Shown here piece after piece: positions 37,624 through 47,562 of a stretch of DNA of 64,000 nucleotides; positions within the stretch are counted from its first letter, which is position 1; each line of letters opens with the position of its first letter. The position numbers and the translations under genes were made by a program. The stretch covers positions 872,001 to 936,000 of the forward strand of contig NZ_CP157874.1 of assembly GCF_040214835.1 (NCBI RefSeq). The letters are read 5' to 3'. The notes beneath the pieces are model-generated. The model saw nothing but the letters and a program-made list of their open reading frames with translations, was not told the DNA's origin and did no database searches. This stretch comes from Pseudomonas asiatica (GTDB lineage: Bacteria; Pseudomonadota; Gammaproteobacteria; Pseudomonadales; Pseudomonadaceae).

Positions 37624-37738
37624 GCTGCCGAATTTTCTGCCTCGGCTGCCATCCGTGCAAGGCTGTTGAACTGGCCGTTCAAGTGAATTTCACAACAATA
37701 CTCCAGTACCCGACCGGGAACTGCAAAAGGAGAAGGTC

Positions 37739-40591
37739 ATGCTCGAGCTCGCCAAGGAGCAGATAGCCATGGGCCAGAAGGCCGCCGACAAGGCCGAGGC
37801 ATTGCGCCTGCTGGCCGACCGGTTGGTCGCCGATGGCCTGGTCGCCGAGGGATACCTGCAAGGGCTGCAGGCCCGAGAGGCACAAGGCTCCACCTTCCTT
37901 GGGCAGGGCATTGCCATCCCCCATGGCACGCCGCAGACCCGTGACCTGGTGTACGCCACCGGCGTGCGCCTGTTGCAGTTCCCCGAGGGCGTGGATTGGG
38001 GGGATGGCCAGATGGTCTACCTTGCCATCGGCATCGCCGCCCGTTCCGATGAGCACCTGCGCCTGCTGCAACTGCTGACCCGTGCCCTGGGCGAGACCGA
38101 CCTGGCCGAAGCATTGCGCCGCGCCGGCTCCGCCGAGGCGTTGCTGAAACTGTTGCAGGGCGCGCCGCAGGAACTGGCGCTGGATGCACAACTGGTCGGC
38201 CTGAACCTGGCGGCCGAGGACTTCGATGAACTGGCCTGGCGCGGCGCCCGCCTGTTGCAGCGCGCCGACTGCGTCGACAGCGGTTTTGCCGCCGTGTTGC
38301 AGCAGGCCGAGCCGCTGCCGCTGGGCGAGGGCCTGTGGTGGCTGCACAGCGAGCGCCAGGTGCGCCAGCCGGGCCTGGCCTTCATCACCCCGCAGCAGCC
38401 GCTGCGTTACCGCGACCAGCCGCTCAACGGCCTGTTCTGCCTGGCCAGCCTCGGTGCTGCCCACCAGGCCTTGCTCGAGCGCCTGTGCGAAGTGCTGATC
38501 GAAGGCCGTGGGCAGATGCTCTACCAGGCCACCAGCAGCCGCGCGGTGCTTGAAGTCCTGGGCGGAGAGGCGCCGGTGGACTGGCCCAGCGCGCGGGTCG
38601 TGCTGGCCAACCCGCACGGTTTGCACGCCCGCCCGGCAAAGGTACTGGCGCAACTGGCCAAAGGTTTCGACGGGGAAATCCGTGTACGCCTGGTCGACAG
38701 CGCGCAGCCAGCGGTGTCGGTGAAGAGCCTGAGCAAGCTGCTCAGCCTCGGCGCCCGACGTGGCCAGGCGCTGGAACTGGTGGCTGAGCCAGCCATCGCC
38801 GCCGATGCCTTGCCGGTGCTGCTGGCGGCCATCGAACAAGGCCTGGGCGAAGAGGTGGAGCCACTGCCACAGAGCGCGGCGACCGCAGCCGGCGCAGCGG
38901 CCGAAGTGCTGCAAGCGCCCGCAGCTGGTAGCCGCATCCACGGCGTGGGTGCTGCGCCCGGCATTGCCAGTGGCCCGGCGCATGTGTGTGTCGAGCGTGA
39001 GTTCGACTACCCCCTGCGTGGCGAGTCCTGCGCCCTGGAGCGGCAGAAGCTGCGTGAAGCCGTGGCGACTGTCAATGGCGAGCTGCAGGCCTTGGTCCAG
39101 CGCAGCGACAAGGCCATTGGCGAAATCTTCGTCACCCATCAGGAAATGCTCGCTGACCCGGCCTTGACCGATGATGTGGAGCAGCGCCTGGGCCAGGGCG
39201 AAAGCGCCGCGGCAGCCTGGATGGCAGTGATCGAGGCGGCGGCGCGCCAGCAGGAGTCGCTGCACGATGCCTTGCTCGCCGAACGCGCTGCCGACCTGCG
39301 TGACATCGGCCGCCGCGTGCTGGCGCAGTTGTGTGGCGTGCAGGCCCAGGCTGAACCCGAGCAACCCTACGTGCTGGTGATGACCGAAGTCGGCCCGTCC
39401 GATGTCGCCCGGCTGGACCCGAGCCGCGTCGCCGGTATCGTCACCGCCCAGGGTGGCGCCACCGCCCACAGCGCCATCGTCGCCCGTGCCCTGGGCATTC
39501 CGGCGGTAGTGGGCGCGGGGGCGTCGATACTGCTGTTGGACAGTGGCACGCCATTGCTGCTCGATGGCCAGCGTGGCGTGGTCAGCGTGGCGCCGCCGGC
39601 GGATGAACTGCAACGGGCCCTGGCCGAACGCGACCTGCGCGAGCAGCGCTTGCAGGCCGCCTGGGCCAACCGCTTCGAGCCGGCGGTCACCCGTGATGGT
39701 CACGCTGTCGAGGTGTTTGCCAACATCGGCGAGAGCAACGGCATCGCCAAGGTAGTGGAGCAGGGCGCCGAAGGCGTGGGCCTGCTGCGCACCGAGCTGA
39801 TTTTCATGGCCCACACCCAGGCCCCGGACGTAGCGACCCAGGAAGCCGAGTACCGCCGCGTGCTCGATGGCCTCGACGGGCGCCCGCTGGTGGTGCGCAC
39901 CCTGGATGTCGGCGGTGACAAACCGCTGCCGTACTGGCCGATCGCTGCCGAGGAAAACCCGTTCCTCGGTGTGCGCGGCGTACGCCTTACCCTGCAGCGC
40001 CCGCAGGTGATGGAGGACCAGCTGCGCGCCTTGCTGCGCGCGGCCGACCAGCGCCCGCTGCGCATCATGTTCCCGATGGTCGGGCAGGTGCATGAATGGC
40101 GCGAGGCACGTGCCATGGTCGAGCGCCTGCGCGCCGAGATCCCGGTAGCCGATCTGCAACTGGGTATCATGGTCGAAGTGCCCTCGGCAGCGCTGCTGGC
40201 ACCACAGCTGGCGCGCGAAGTGGACTTCTTCAGCATCGGCACCAACGACCTGACCCAGTACACCCTGGCCATCGACCGTGGTCACCCCAGCCTCTCGGCC
40301 CAGGCCGACGGCCTGCACCCGGCGGTGCTCAGCCTGATCGACATGACCGTGCGCGCCGCCCATGCCCATGGCAAGTGGGTGGGCGTGTGCGGCGAGCTGG
40401 CGGCCGACCCGCAGGCGGTGGCCGTGCTGCTGGGCCTGGACGTGGACGAACTCAGCGTCGCCGCGCGCAGCATTGCCGAAGTCAAGGCCCTGGTCCGCCA
40501 GGCCGATCACCAGACGGCCCGCGCCCTGGCGCGCGAGGCCCTGCAACAGGACAGCGCCGCAGCGGTTCGCGCGCTGGTGGAGCGTTACTGA
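37739..40591 (+). CDS. fruB: Fructose PTS EIIA-HPr-EI fusion protein FruB
   Basis: The 950-residue phosphotransferase relay carries phosphate from PEP to FruA. Order: EIIA-Fru with active His62 (GIAIPHGTP), an intermediate region, HPr with active His296 (NPHGLHARPAKVL), then Enzyme I with active His577 (GGATAHSAIVARALG) and a PEP-binding C-terminal domain (LRTELIFMAH, GTNDLTQYTLAIDRGH). ATG 37739 has AAAAGGAG. It begins the fruBKA operon, with Cra operator upstream. The EIIA+HPr+EI fusion makes the fructose PTS self-contained. Confidence 0.96.
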   Translation: MLELAKEQIAMGQKAADKAEALRLLADRLVADGLVAEGYLQGLQAREAQGSTFLGQGIAIPHGTPQTRDLVYATGVRLLQFPEGVDWGDGQMVYLAIGIAARSDEHLRLLQLLTRALGETDLAEALRRAGSAEALLKLLQGAPQELALDAQLVGLNLAAEDFDELAWRGARLLQRADCVDSGFAAVLQQAEPLPLGEGLWWLHSERQVRQPGLAFITPQQPLRYRDQPLNGLFCLASLGAAHQALLERLCEVLIEGRGQMLYQATSSRAVLEVLGGEAPVDWPSARVVLANPHGLHARPAKVLAQLAKGFDGEIRVRLVDSAQPAVSVKSLSKLLSLGARRGQALELVAEPAIAADALPVLLAAIEQGLGEEVEPLPQSAATAAGAAAEVLQAPAAGSRIHGVGAAPGIASGPAHVCVEREFDYPLRGESCALERQKLREAVATVNGELQALVQRSDKAIGEIFVTHQEMLADPALTDDVEQRLGQGESAAAAWMAVIEAAARQQESLHDALLAERAADLRDIGRRVLAQLCGVQAQAEPEQPYVLVMTEVGPSDVARLDPSRVAGIVTAQGGATAHSAIVARALGIPAVVGAGASILLLDSGTPLLLDGQRGVVSVAPPADELQRALAERDLREQRLQAAWANRFEPAVTRDGHAVEVFANIGESNGIAKVVEQGAEGVGLLRTELIFMAHTQAPDVATQEAEYRRVLDGLDGRPLVVRTLDVGGDKPLPYWPIAAEENPFLGVRGVRLTLQRPQVMEDQLRALLRAADQRPLRIMFPMVGQVHEWREARAMVERLRAEIPVADLQLGIMVEVPSAALLAPQLAREVDFFSIGTNDLTQYTLAIDRGHPSLSAQADGLHPAVLSLIDMTVRAAHAHGKWVGVCGELAADPQAVAVLLGLDVDELSVAARSIAEVKALVRQADHQTARALAREALQQDSAAAVRALVERY

Positions 40592-41539
40592 ATGGCCAAG
40601 ATCCTCACCCTCACCCTGAACCCGGCGCTGGATATCACCATCGGCCTGGATACCCTGCGCCCGGGGCAGGTCAACCGCAGCCAGGAGCAGCACAGCCACG
40701 CCGCGGGCAAGGGGCTGAACGTTGCCCAGGTACTGGCCGACCTGGGGCACAGCGTCACTGTTGGCGGCTTCCTCGGCCGTGACAACCTGCAGCCTTTCGA
40801 AGCGCTGATCGACTGGCGCGGCTTCGTCGACTGCTTTGTCCGCGTACCGGGCGAAACCCGCAGCAACATCAAGCTGGTCGAGGCTGATGGCCGTGTCACC
40901 GACATCAACGGCCAAGGCCCGGAAGTCGACGAAGCGGCACGCAGTGCATTGCTGCGCCGCCTGGCGCAGATTGCCCCGGGCCACGACGCGGTGGTGGTGG
41001 CTGGTAGCCTGCCACGTGGGATCAGTGCCGACTGGTTCCGCCAGTTGCTCGAACAGCTCAAGGCGCAAGGCCTCAAGGTGGCCCTGGACAGCAGTGGCGA
41101 AGCCCTGCGTGCCGGCCTGCAGAGCTCGCCCTGGCTGGTCAAGCCCAATACCGAAGAGCTGGGCGAAGTGCTTGGCCTGGCTGTGGATAACCCGGCGCAG
41201 CAGCGCGCTGCTGCCGAGCGCCTGCTGGCCAGTGGCGTCGAACACGTGGTGGTGTCGGCGGGCGAGCAGGGCGTCAGCTGGTTTACCCATGACCATGCTG
41301 TACATGCTTGCCCGCCCAAGGTGCAGGTCGCCAGCACGGTGGGCGCAGGTGATTCGCTGGTGGCCGGCATGGTCCACGGCCTGCTGCAGGGCGAAGCCCC
41401 GGCGCAGACCTTGACCCGTGCCACCGCGATCGCTGCACAGGCTGTTACCCAGGTTGGTTTCGGCATCCGTGACCGCGAGCAACTGGCGCGTCTGGAAGCC
41501 GCCGTGCAACTGACAGAACAACAAGAGGGTTGCCGATGA
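40592..41539 (+). CDS. fruK: 1-phosphofructokinase FruK
   Basis: The 315-residue PfkB-family kinase phosphorylates fructose-1-phosphate to fructose-1,6-bisphosphate. It has the PfkB N-terminal block (LTLNPALDITI, GKGLNVAQVLADLGH) and the C-terminal ATP-site motif VGAGDSLVAGMVHGLL with the catalytic Asp. It follows the fruB stop immediately (TGA then ATG) and overlaps fruA by 4 bp, so the three genes are tightly coupled. Confidence 0.95.
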   Translation: MAKILTLTLNPALDITIGLDTLRPGQVNRSQEQHSHAAGKGLNVAQVLADLGHSVTVGGFLGRDNLQPFEALIDWRGFVDCFVRVPGETRSNIKLVEADGRVTDINGQGPEVDEAARSALLRRLAQIAPGHDAVVVAGSLPRGISADWFRQLLEQLKAQGLKVALDSSGEALRAGLQSSPWLVKPNTEELGEVLGLAVDNPAQQRAAAERLLASGVEHVVVSAGEQGVSWFTHDHAVHACPPKVQVASTVGAGDSLVAGMVHGLLQGEAPAQTLTRATAIAAQAVTQVGFGIRDREQLARLEAAVQLTEQQEGCR

Positions 41540-43275
41540 ACATTGCCATTGTCACTGCCTGCCCCAACGGCCAGGTGTCGAGCGTGCTGAGCGCGCGCTT
41601 GCTGTCCGCCGCTGCCCAGCGGCGCGGCTGGAGCACCAGCGTCGAAGTGCAGGATGCCGGCCACCCCGAGCGGCAGCTGAGCGCCGCGCAGATCGCCGAA
41701 GCCGACTGGGTGCTGGTGGTCAGCACCGGCCCGGTGGACCTGGCGCGTTTCGTCGGCAAGCGCGTGTACCAGAGCACGCCGTCCCAGGCTTTGGCCGACC
41801 GCGAAGGCTTCCTCGATGAGGCGGCGGCCAATGCCCGGCTGCTGGCCGCGGTGCCCGGCCTTGCGGCCGAAGCTGGCAACGCAGGTGCACGCATCGTCGC
41901 CGTCACGGCTTGCCCGACTGGCGTCGCGCATACATTCATGGCCGCGGAAGCCTTGCAGCAGGCCGCGCAGCAACTGGGCTACCAGCTCACCGTCGAGACC
42001 CAGGGTTCGGTCGGTGCGCGCAACCCCTTGTCCGCCGAAGCCATCGCCGCAGCCGATGTAGTGCTGCTGGCCGCCGACATCGAAGTGCCCACCGCGCGTT
42101 TCGCCGGCAAGCGCATCTACCGTTGTGGCACCGGTATCGCCCTCAAGCAGGCCCGTGCCACCCTGGACAAGGCCTTGGCCGAAGCCAAGGTGGAAAACAG
42201 CAGCGATGCTGCAGCGGCGAGCACGCCAGCGAGGGGCGAGAAGACCGGGGTATACAAGCACCTGCTCACCGGCGTGTCGTTCATGCTACCGATGGTGGTG
42301 GCTGGCGGCCTGCTGATTGCCCTGTCGTTCGTGTTCGGTATCGAGGCTTACAAAGAAGCAGGCACCTTGCCGGCCGCGTTGATGCAGATCGGCGGCGAGG
42401 CTGCGTTCAAGCTGATGGTGCCGCTGCTGGCGGGCTATATCGCCTGGTCCATCGCTGACCGCCCGGGGCTGGCGCCCGGCATGATCGGCGGCCTGCTGGC
42501 CAGCACCCTGGGCGCCGGTTTCATCGGTGGTATCGTCGCCGGCTTCCTCGCCGGCTACAGCGCCAAGGCCATTGCCCGCTGGGCGCGCCTGCCCAGCAGC
42601 CTGGAGGCACTCAAGCCGATCCTGATCATTCCGCTGCTGGCCAGCCTGTTCACCGGCCTGGTGATGATCTACGTGGTCGGCCAGCCGGTGGCGGCGATGC
42701 TGGAAGGGCTCACGCATTTTCTCGACAGCATGGGTACCACCAATGCCATCCTCTTGGGCCTGTTGTTGGGCGGCATGATGTGCGTCGACCTGGGCGGGCC
42801 GATCAACAAGGCCGCCTATGCCTTCTCGGTGGGGCTGTTGGCCTCGTCGAGCTATGCGCCGATGGCCGCGACCATGGCCGCCGGCATGGTGCCGCCGATT
42901 GGCCTGGGTATCGCCACCTTCCTGGCCCGACGCAAGTTTGCCCAGAGCGAGCGTGAGGCGGGCAAGGCGGCCCTGGCGCTGGGGCTGTGCTTCATCTCCG
43001 AAGGGGCTATCCCGTTTGCCGCCAAGGACCCGCTGCGGGTGATCCCGGCCAGCGTGGCCGGCGGGGCATTGACCGGGGCATTGTCGATGTACTTCGGCTG
43101 CAAGCTGATGGCGCCGCATGGCGGCCTGTTCGTGCTGCTGATCCCCAATGCGATCAACCATGCGCTGCTGTACTTGTTGGCGATCGTGGCGGGCAGCCTG
43201 CTGACTGCGGTGGTGTATGCGGTGATCAAGAAGAGCGAGCGGGTGGAGTTGGCGGTAGCGCCGGTGAAGGGTTAG
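41536..43275 (+). CDS. fruA: Fructose PTS permease EIIBC FruA
   Basis: The 579-residue permease imports fructose as fructose-1-phosphate. Two IIB-type domains lie at the N terminus: the first with TACPNGQ (Cys9) and the second with TACPTGVAHTFMAAEA (Cys126, the expected phosphorylated Cys). The C-terminal half is the multi-helix IIC domain (GGLLIALSFVFGIEAYKE, GGMMCVDLGGPINKAAYAF, CFISEGAIPFAAKDPL). The start overlaps fruK (ATGA). Cys in the first IIB domain is retained here, unlike my memory of E. coli FruA. Confidence 0.95.
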   Translation: MNIAIVTACPNGQVSSVLSARLLSAAAQRRGWSTSVEVQDAGHPERQLSAAQIAEADWVLVVSTGPVDLARFVGKRVYQSTPSQALADREGFLDEAAANARLLAAVPGLAAEAGNAGARIVAVTACPTGVAHTFMAAEALQQAAQQLGYQLTVETQGSVGARNPLSAEAIAAADVVLLAADIEVPTARFAGKRIYRCGTGIALKQARATLDKALAEAKVENSSDAAAASTPARGEKTGVYKHLLTGVSFMLPMVVAGGLLIALSFVFGIEAYKEAGTLPAALMQIGGEAAFKLMVPLLAGYIAWSIADRPGLAPGMIGGLLASTLGAGFIGGIVAGFLAGYSAKAIARWARLPSSLEALKPILIIPLLASLFTGLVMIYVVGQPVAAMLEGLTHFLDSMGTTNAILLGLLLGGMMCVDLGGPINKAAYAFSVGLLASSSYAPMAATMAAGMVPPIGLGIATFLARRKFAQSEREAGKAALALGLCFISEGAIPFAAKDPLRVIPASVAGGALTGALSMYFGCKLMAPHGGLFVLLIPNAINHALLYLLAIVAGSLLTAVVYAVIKKSERVELAVAPVKG

Positions 43276-43294
43276 AGATTTCAGCGGGCCTTAC

Positions 43295-43390
43295 TGGCCT
43301 CTTCGCGGGTGAACCCGCTCCCACAGGTACTGCACAGGCATCAGGTCCGGCGCGGTCTCTGTGGGAGCGGGTTCACCCGCGAAGAGGCCA
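43295..43390. repeat. REP pair, TTCACCC loop type
   Basis: Inverted units with TGGCCTCTTCGCGGG outer arms and the GGGTTCACCC loop on both sides, between convergent fruA and the DUF3820 gene. Confidence 0.9.
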
Positions 43391-43397
43391 GAACAGG

Positions 43398-43622
43398 TCA
43401 ACGCCCGTGCTTTTGCCGCAACGGCACAAGCAGATCACCCAGCCCGTTGTGATCGATCTCGTGCATCAGCGCCAGCAACCCACCCAATTCCCCCGCCGGG
43501 AAACCCTTGCGCGCAAACCAGGCCAGGTAATCCCCCGGCAGGTCGGCAATGATTCGCCCCTGGTACTTGCCAAACGGCATGGTGCGGGTCACCAGCAGTT
43601 CGAGGGTTTCCGGCTTCATCAT
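43398..43622 (-). CDS. DUF3820 family protein
   Basis: A 74-residue protein matching the DUF3820 family, sometimes called a putative quorum-sensing-regulated virulence factor. Diagnostic segments are TRTMPFGKYQGRIIADLPG and YLAWFARKGFPAGELG. The same fold appears at the end of some exonuclease X-like proteins. The start is ATGATG at 43622/43619 with AGGTGCG before it. It ends next to a REP pair and is divergent from the DUF2383 gene. Function unknown. Confidence 0.82.
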   Translation of the reverse strand: MMKPETLELLVTRTMPFGKYQGRIIADLPGDYLAWFARKGFPAGELGGLLALMHEIDHNGLGDLLVPLRQKHGR

Positions 43623-43822
43623 CGGCGCACCTGGCTGTTGAAAAGCGCCGACCATACTGCAATCTGCACGAAGGCCCAAGCGGCAATCATGCAGAACGCC
43701 GTTTTCAGGTTCTGCTCTGATATTCGTATCTATTTGATTTAGAAAGATTTTGTCGAGATTAAAGGCTTGGCACGAACGCTGCTCCATTACAGATGACTAT
43801 CACCTGCCAAGGAGTTTGTGCC

Positions 43823-44299
43823 ATGAGCAATCCCAACAAAGACGTGATCGACGTGCTGAACGACCTGATCGAGTACAGCAAGGATGGCGAGAAAGGCTTC
43901 AAGGCCTCGGCCGATGATGTGAAGAACCCCGAACTGAAAGCGTTCTTCGTTCAACGTGCCGGTGAGTGTGCCAATGCGGCCGGCGAACTGCAGAGCGAGG
44001 TGCGTCGCCTGGGTGGCGACCCGGAAACCTCCACCAGCATCAGCGGTGACCTGCATCGGGGTTGGGTCAACCTCAAGGCGATGGTCACCGGCAAGGATGA
44101 GGAAGCGGTGCTGAACGAGGTGGAGCGGGGCGAGGACCATGCCCTCAAGGCCTACAAGGAAGCCCGCGAGAAACTGGTGAAGCTGGGCCGCACCGCCAGC
44201 GACCAGACCTACACCCTGGTGGAAAAACAGCTGCAAGGTGTACAGCGCAACCATGACCAGGTCAGGGCCCTGCGCAACGCCGCCCGCGCCCGCGCCTAG
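43823..44299 (+). CDS. DUF2383/PA2169-family four-helix-bundle protein
   Basis: The 158-residue protein is a ferritin-like four-helix bundle of the DUF2383 family. Blocks include DVLNDLIEYSKDGEKGFKAS near the N terminus and HRGWVNLKAMVTGKDEEAVL in the middle, with no obvious di-iron ligand set. AAGGAG before ATG 43823 gives strong translation. The stop overlaps the end of the convergent diguanylate cyclase gene by 4 bases, so their 3' ends are antisense to each other. Stress-related function is a guess. Confidence 0.85.
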   Translation: MSNPNKDVIDVLNDLIEYSKDGEKGFKASADDVKNPELKAFFVQRAGECANAAGELQSEVRRLGGDPETSTSISGDLHRGWVNLKAMVTGKDEEAVLNEVERGEDHALKAYKEAREKLVKLGRTASDQTYTLVEKQLQGVQRNHDQVRALRNAARARA

Positions 44300-45786
44300 C
44301 CGGCAGGCCCCTCTACCCGGTTGCGGCCTTTGGCCTTGGCCCGGTAGAGCGCTTCGTCCGCAGCACCCAGCACCCTCGCCAGATCGTGCTGGGTGCCTGA
44401 CAGGCCGATGCCGATGCTCACCGTGACCGAGTGGGCATCATCGGCAAACGGCGCCAGCGCCTCGACACTGGCGCGGATGCGCTCGGCCAGCAGCTGCGCA
44501 CCGACCAGGTCGGTTTCCGGCAGCACCACCTGAAATTCCTCCCCACCGTAACGCGCTGCCAGATCGGCCGGGCGACGGATGCATGCCTCGATGGTCCTGG
44601 CCACTTCGCGCAAGGCATGGTCGCCACCGGCATGGCCGTGGCGCTGGTTGAATGCCTTGAAATGATCCACATCCACCATCAGCACGGCCAACGGCTTGCG
44701 GTTGCGCTGGGCGCGGGCCCACTCCTGGCGCAGTACCTGGTCCAGGCGGCGGCGGTTGGCCAGGCCGGTCAGGCTGTCGGTAGCAGCCAGGGTCGCCAGG
44801 CCCTGTTCGGCCTCTTGGCGGCGGCGCAGTTCGCGGCCCAGCAGCAGGGTCAGCGAGAGGATACCCACACAGAGCACCCCGGTGGCCACGCTGACCAGGA
44901 TCGCAGTGCGGCGCCAGGACTCGAACACGTCTTCGGCCGAATGCACCACCAGTACGATCAGCGGCAGCTGCGCGACCCTGGCGAAGGTGTACATGCGTGG
45001 TTTGCCGTTGCGGCTGGAGCGGGCGGTGAAGCTGCCGCTCTGCTCGCTGAGAATGCGTTTGAAATTGGGCCGCTCGGCATAGTTGCTGCCAATCCCTGGG
45101 TCTTGCGTGCGGCTGGGCTGGCGAGCCAGCAGTTGGCCGTCGGTGTTGAGCAGGTTGATGCTGCTGTCATCGCCAATGTCCAGGCGCTGGAACAGCTCAC
45201 TGAAGTACGACAGGCGCAGTGCACCCGCTGCCAGGCCGGTGAATTCGCCATTGGCGTCGGAGATACGCCGGCTGAAACTGATGCACCAGTCCAGGTCGCC
45301 CAGCTTGGCCTTGAATGGCGGGCCCACCAGCAGGCCGAGGTTGGGGTTGTGCAGGTGCGCCTGGAATACCCCGGTGTCGCCGAAGTTGGCCTTGCGTGGC
45401 ACGCTGCTGGTGGAGTCGCCCACCACATTGCCTTGCTTGTCCAGCCACAGCACGTCACCGCGCTTGCGGTCGACGAAGGCTTCATTGAATAGCAGGCGTT
45501 GGCGCAGCGGGCCGGGGATTTCCGGCAGCTCCTTGCGCCCGACCGCCCAGATCAGGCCCTGCAGCGACTGGTCGTAGAGTTCGACGTTGCGCAGGATGTC
45601 GCTTTCGATCAGCTGGACGATATTGTTGGACGAGCGAATTGCCGACAGCTCGACATTGTCGCGCTCGCGCGCCAGCAGGTAGCTGACGATGGCCACGATG
45701 GCGAGCACGGCAAGGCAACTGCCCAGATTGAGGATCAGCTCGGGGTGCGACCTGTAGTGTGCGAAACGCGGTAATCGGGTGGTCAT
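44296..45786 (-). CDS. Membrane diguanylate cyclase
   Basis: The 496-residue enzyme makes c-di-GMP from two GTP. It has an N-terminal membrane helix (residues about 18-38), a periplasmic dCACHE-like sensor region, a second helix near 290-312, and a C-terminal GGDEF domain with active motif GGEEF near residue 420. An RPAD inhibitory I-site lies five residues before it, so product feedback is expected. The neighbouring genes do not reveal the signal. Its 3' end overlaps the DUF2383 gene by 4 bp. Confidence 0.9.
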   Translation of the reverse strand: MTTRLPRFAHYRSHPELILNLGSCLAVLAIVAIVSYLLARERDNVELSAIRSSNNIVQLIESDILRNVELYDQSLQGLIWAVGRKELPEIPGPLRQRLLFNEAFVDRKRGDVLWLDKQGNVVGDSTSSVPRKANFGDTGVFQAHLHNPNLGLLVGPPFKAKLGDLDWCISFSRRISDANGEFTGLAAGALRLSYFSELFQRLDIGDDSSINLLNTDGQLLARQPSRTQDPGIGSNYAERPNFKRILSEQSGSFTARSSRNGKPRMYTFARVAQLPLIVLVVHSAEDVFESWRRTAILVSVATGVLCVGILSLTLLLGRELRRRQEAEQGLATLAATDSLTGLANRRRLDQVLRQEWARAQRNRKPLAVLMVDVDHFKAFNQRHGHAGGDHALREVARTIEACIRRPADLAARYGGEEFQVVLPETDLVGAQLLAERIRASVEALAPFADDAHSVTVSIGIGLSGTQHDLARVLGAADEALYRAKAKGRNRVEGPAG

Positions 45787-45903
45787 GCTCGCTACTGCGT
45801 GGGCAGGGCCATTCGCGGCGGCGACATTCTAGGGAAGCGGGGATTGTCGGACAAGATTTGTCCGACGGAATCACGGTATACCTTGTTCTGGACTTACCAC
45901 AAG

Positions 45904-45997
45904 CCCCTGTGGGAGCGGGTTCACCCGCGAAGAAACCAACTCGGTGTTTGGCACCGGCTTCGCCGGTGTTCGCGGGTGAACCCGCTCCCACAGGGGT
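45904..45997. repeat. REP pair, TTCACCC type with inner CACCGGC hairpin
   Basis: Inverted units with the GGGTTCACCC loop on both sides, separated by CACCGGCTTCGCCGGTG, between the diguanylate cyclase and porin genes. Confidence 0.9.
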
Positions 45998-46022
45998 TAT
46001 GTGTGCTTCCTTTAAACCAGGA

Positions 46023-47357
46023 TCAGAACACGTTCAACGGGTAATCCACGATCACCCGCAGTTCATCGTTGTCGCTGTTGCTGTCGATCGACGCATAACC
46101 CTGGCTGCCACGGTGGGTGGCGTAGCGCACCAGCACCGACAGGTCCTTCAGGTCACCCTCCTGGAACACATACTTCACGTCCAGGTCGCGCTCCCAGTGC
46201 ATGGCGTTCTTGCCATCGGCACGGTAGTAGTCGTAGTGGGTGGTGTCCTGGACGGCCTTGGTCAGGTCGGCTTCACCGCGCGAATACGACAGCACCGTGG
46301 TCAGGCCAGGGATGCCCACACCAGCGAAGTCATAGTTGTACTGCAGCTTCCACGAGCGCTCGTTCGGTGCGTTGAAGTCCGAGTACATGCGCGAGTTGTC
46401 CAGGTAGATGCTGTCGCCCAGGTTGATGTAGTCGAACGGCGTGTTGCCATTGACCCGCTGGTAGGCGGCGGTGACGCTGTGGAACCCGGCGTTGACGGTG
46501 AAATGCACGCTATAGGTGTTGTTGTCGATCTTGCCCAGCAGGGCTTGGCCGGTGTCCTGGGTGTGATAGAAGTGCACGCCCGGGTTCAGGCTGACCAGGT
46601 CGTTGACCACGTAGGTGTAGTCGAAATCGGCGTAGTACTGGTTCCAGATGTCCTTCAGCTCGGCCGCATACAGGTTGGCGGTGATGTTCGGGGTACCGCT
46701 CCACGACGCGCCGGCCCAGTTCAGGTGCTTGCTCTTGTCGTGCTCGCCCAGCGAACCGTAGTAGGTGTCGATGCGGCGGTGGCCACTCTGGTTGTACGGC
46801 TTGGTGAAGCTCACCTGGCCGCCTTCGAGCAGCAGGCCGTCGATGCTGGTGTTGGTCAGGCTCACACCACGGAAGGTCTGCGGCAGCATGCGGGTTTCGC
46901 CGCCGGCGATCACCGGGTTGGTGAGGAACAGGTCACCGGCTTTCAGCTCGGTGTCGAACGCCTTGAGCTTGACTGCGGCACCGGCGGTGGAGAACGAGTG
47001 AGGGGCAGCACCCAGTTCGTCTTCGTTCTTTTGGTGGGTAGGCAGGATGCTGGTGCCAGCATGGCCGCCGCCACCGTCGAGTTTCAGGCCCAGCATGGCG
47101 TGGGCGTCCAGGCCAAAGCCGACCACACCTGGGGTGTAGCCCGACTCGAAGCGTGCAACCGCGCCCTGGCCCCACTCGCGGGTGTCGCGCACGCCGGCGT
47201 TGTGGTTGTCGCGGTTGAAGTAGGCATTACGGAAATGCAGGTTGAAGGACGAGCCTTCGATGAAGCCATCAGCCTTGTCTTCATCTGCCTGGGCGGCGAA
47301 AGGGATCGTTGCAGTCAACGCAATGAACAACGGGGTAAAACGAAACGCGGAAGGCAC
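46023..47357 (-). CDS. OprD-family outer-membrane porin
   Basis: The 444-residue porin has a signal peptide (cleavage near AAQA-DED, residue 24) and the OprD-family pattern: [19 protein letters not shown] near the N terminus, [23 protein letters not shown] near 145, and a C-terminal strand ending YPLNVF. OprD-type channels import small organic acids, amino acids or aromatic compounds. The start is GTG 47357 with AAGGAG 9-10 nt upstream. An AATAAAAA Crc-like motif lies about 35 nt upstream of the start on the minus strand. Confidence 0.9.
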   Translation of the reverse strand: MPSAFRFTPLFIALTATIPFAAQADEDKADGFIEGSSFNLHFRNAYFNRDNHNAGVRDTREWGQGAVARFESGYTPGVVGFGLDAHAMLGLKLDGGGGHAGTSILPTHQKNEDELGAAPHSFSTAGAAVKLKAFDTELKAGDLFLTNPVIAGGETRMLPQTFRGVSLTNTSIDGLLLEGGQVSFTKPYNQSGHRRIDTYYGSLGEHDKSKHLNWAGASWSGTPNITANLYAAELKDIWNQYYADFDYTYVVNDLVSLNPGVHFYHTQDTGQALLGKIDNNTYSVHFTVNAGFHSVTAAYQRVNGNTPFDYINLGDSIYLDNSRMYSDFNAPNERSWKLQYNYDFAGVGIPGLTTVLSYSRGEADLTKAVQDTTHYDYYRADGKNAMHWERDLDVKYVFQEGDLKDLSVLVRYATHRGSQGYASIDSNSDNDELRVIVDYPLNVF

Positions 47358-47463
47358 CGGTACTAGCTCCTTGGGTCTGGCGGTGGGGCAGTTTTTATTT
47401 TCGAATGTGCGTCTTTTTTATAGGTGGACGTTACAGCTTGGCTGATAGTTGAAGCACATAAAA

Positions 47464-47488
47464 AAAGCCGCTGATCGGCAGCGGCTTT
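47464..47488 (-). terminator. Terminator of the small secreted-protein gene
   Basis: GCCGCTG (47467-47473) and CAGCGGC (47479-47485) form a 7-bp stem extended by A/T pairs. On the minus strand it ends in TTTTTT, so it terminates the leftward small gene. Confidence 0.85.
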
Positions 47489-47562
47489 AAAAGGCTAACA
47501 TATCGGCACCGGTGGTGCCCATGGCGTAGCCAAGGGAAAACGGGAGCAGCGACAGCGCTTGA

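Noticed and set aside
37679..41524. A 1281-codon open frame on the minus strand across fruB and fruK.
   Set aside because: It lies antisense to clear PTS genes, has no recognisable domains, and follows the high GC third-codon bias.
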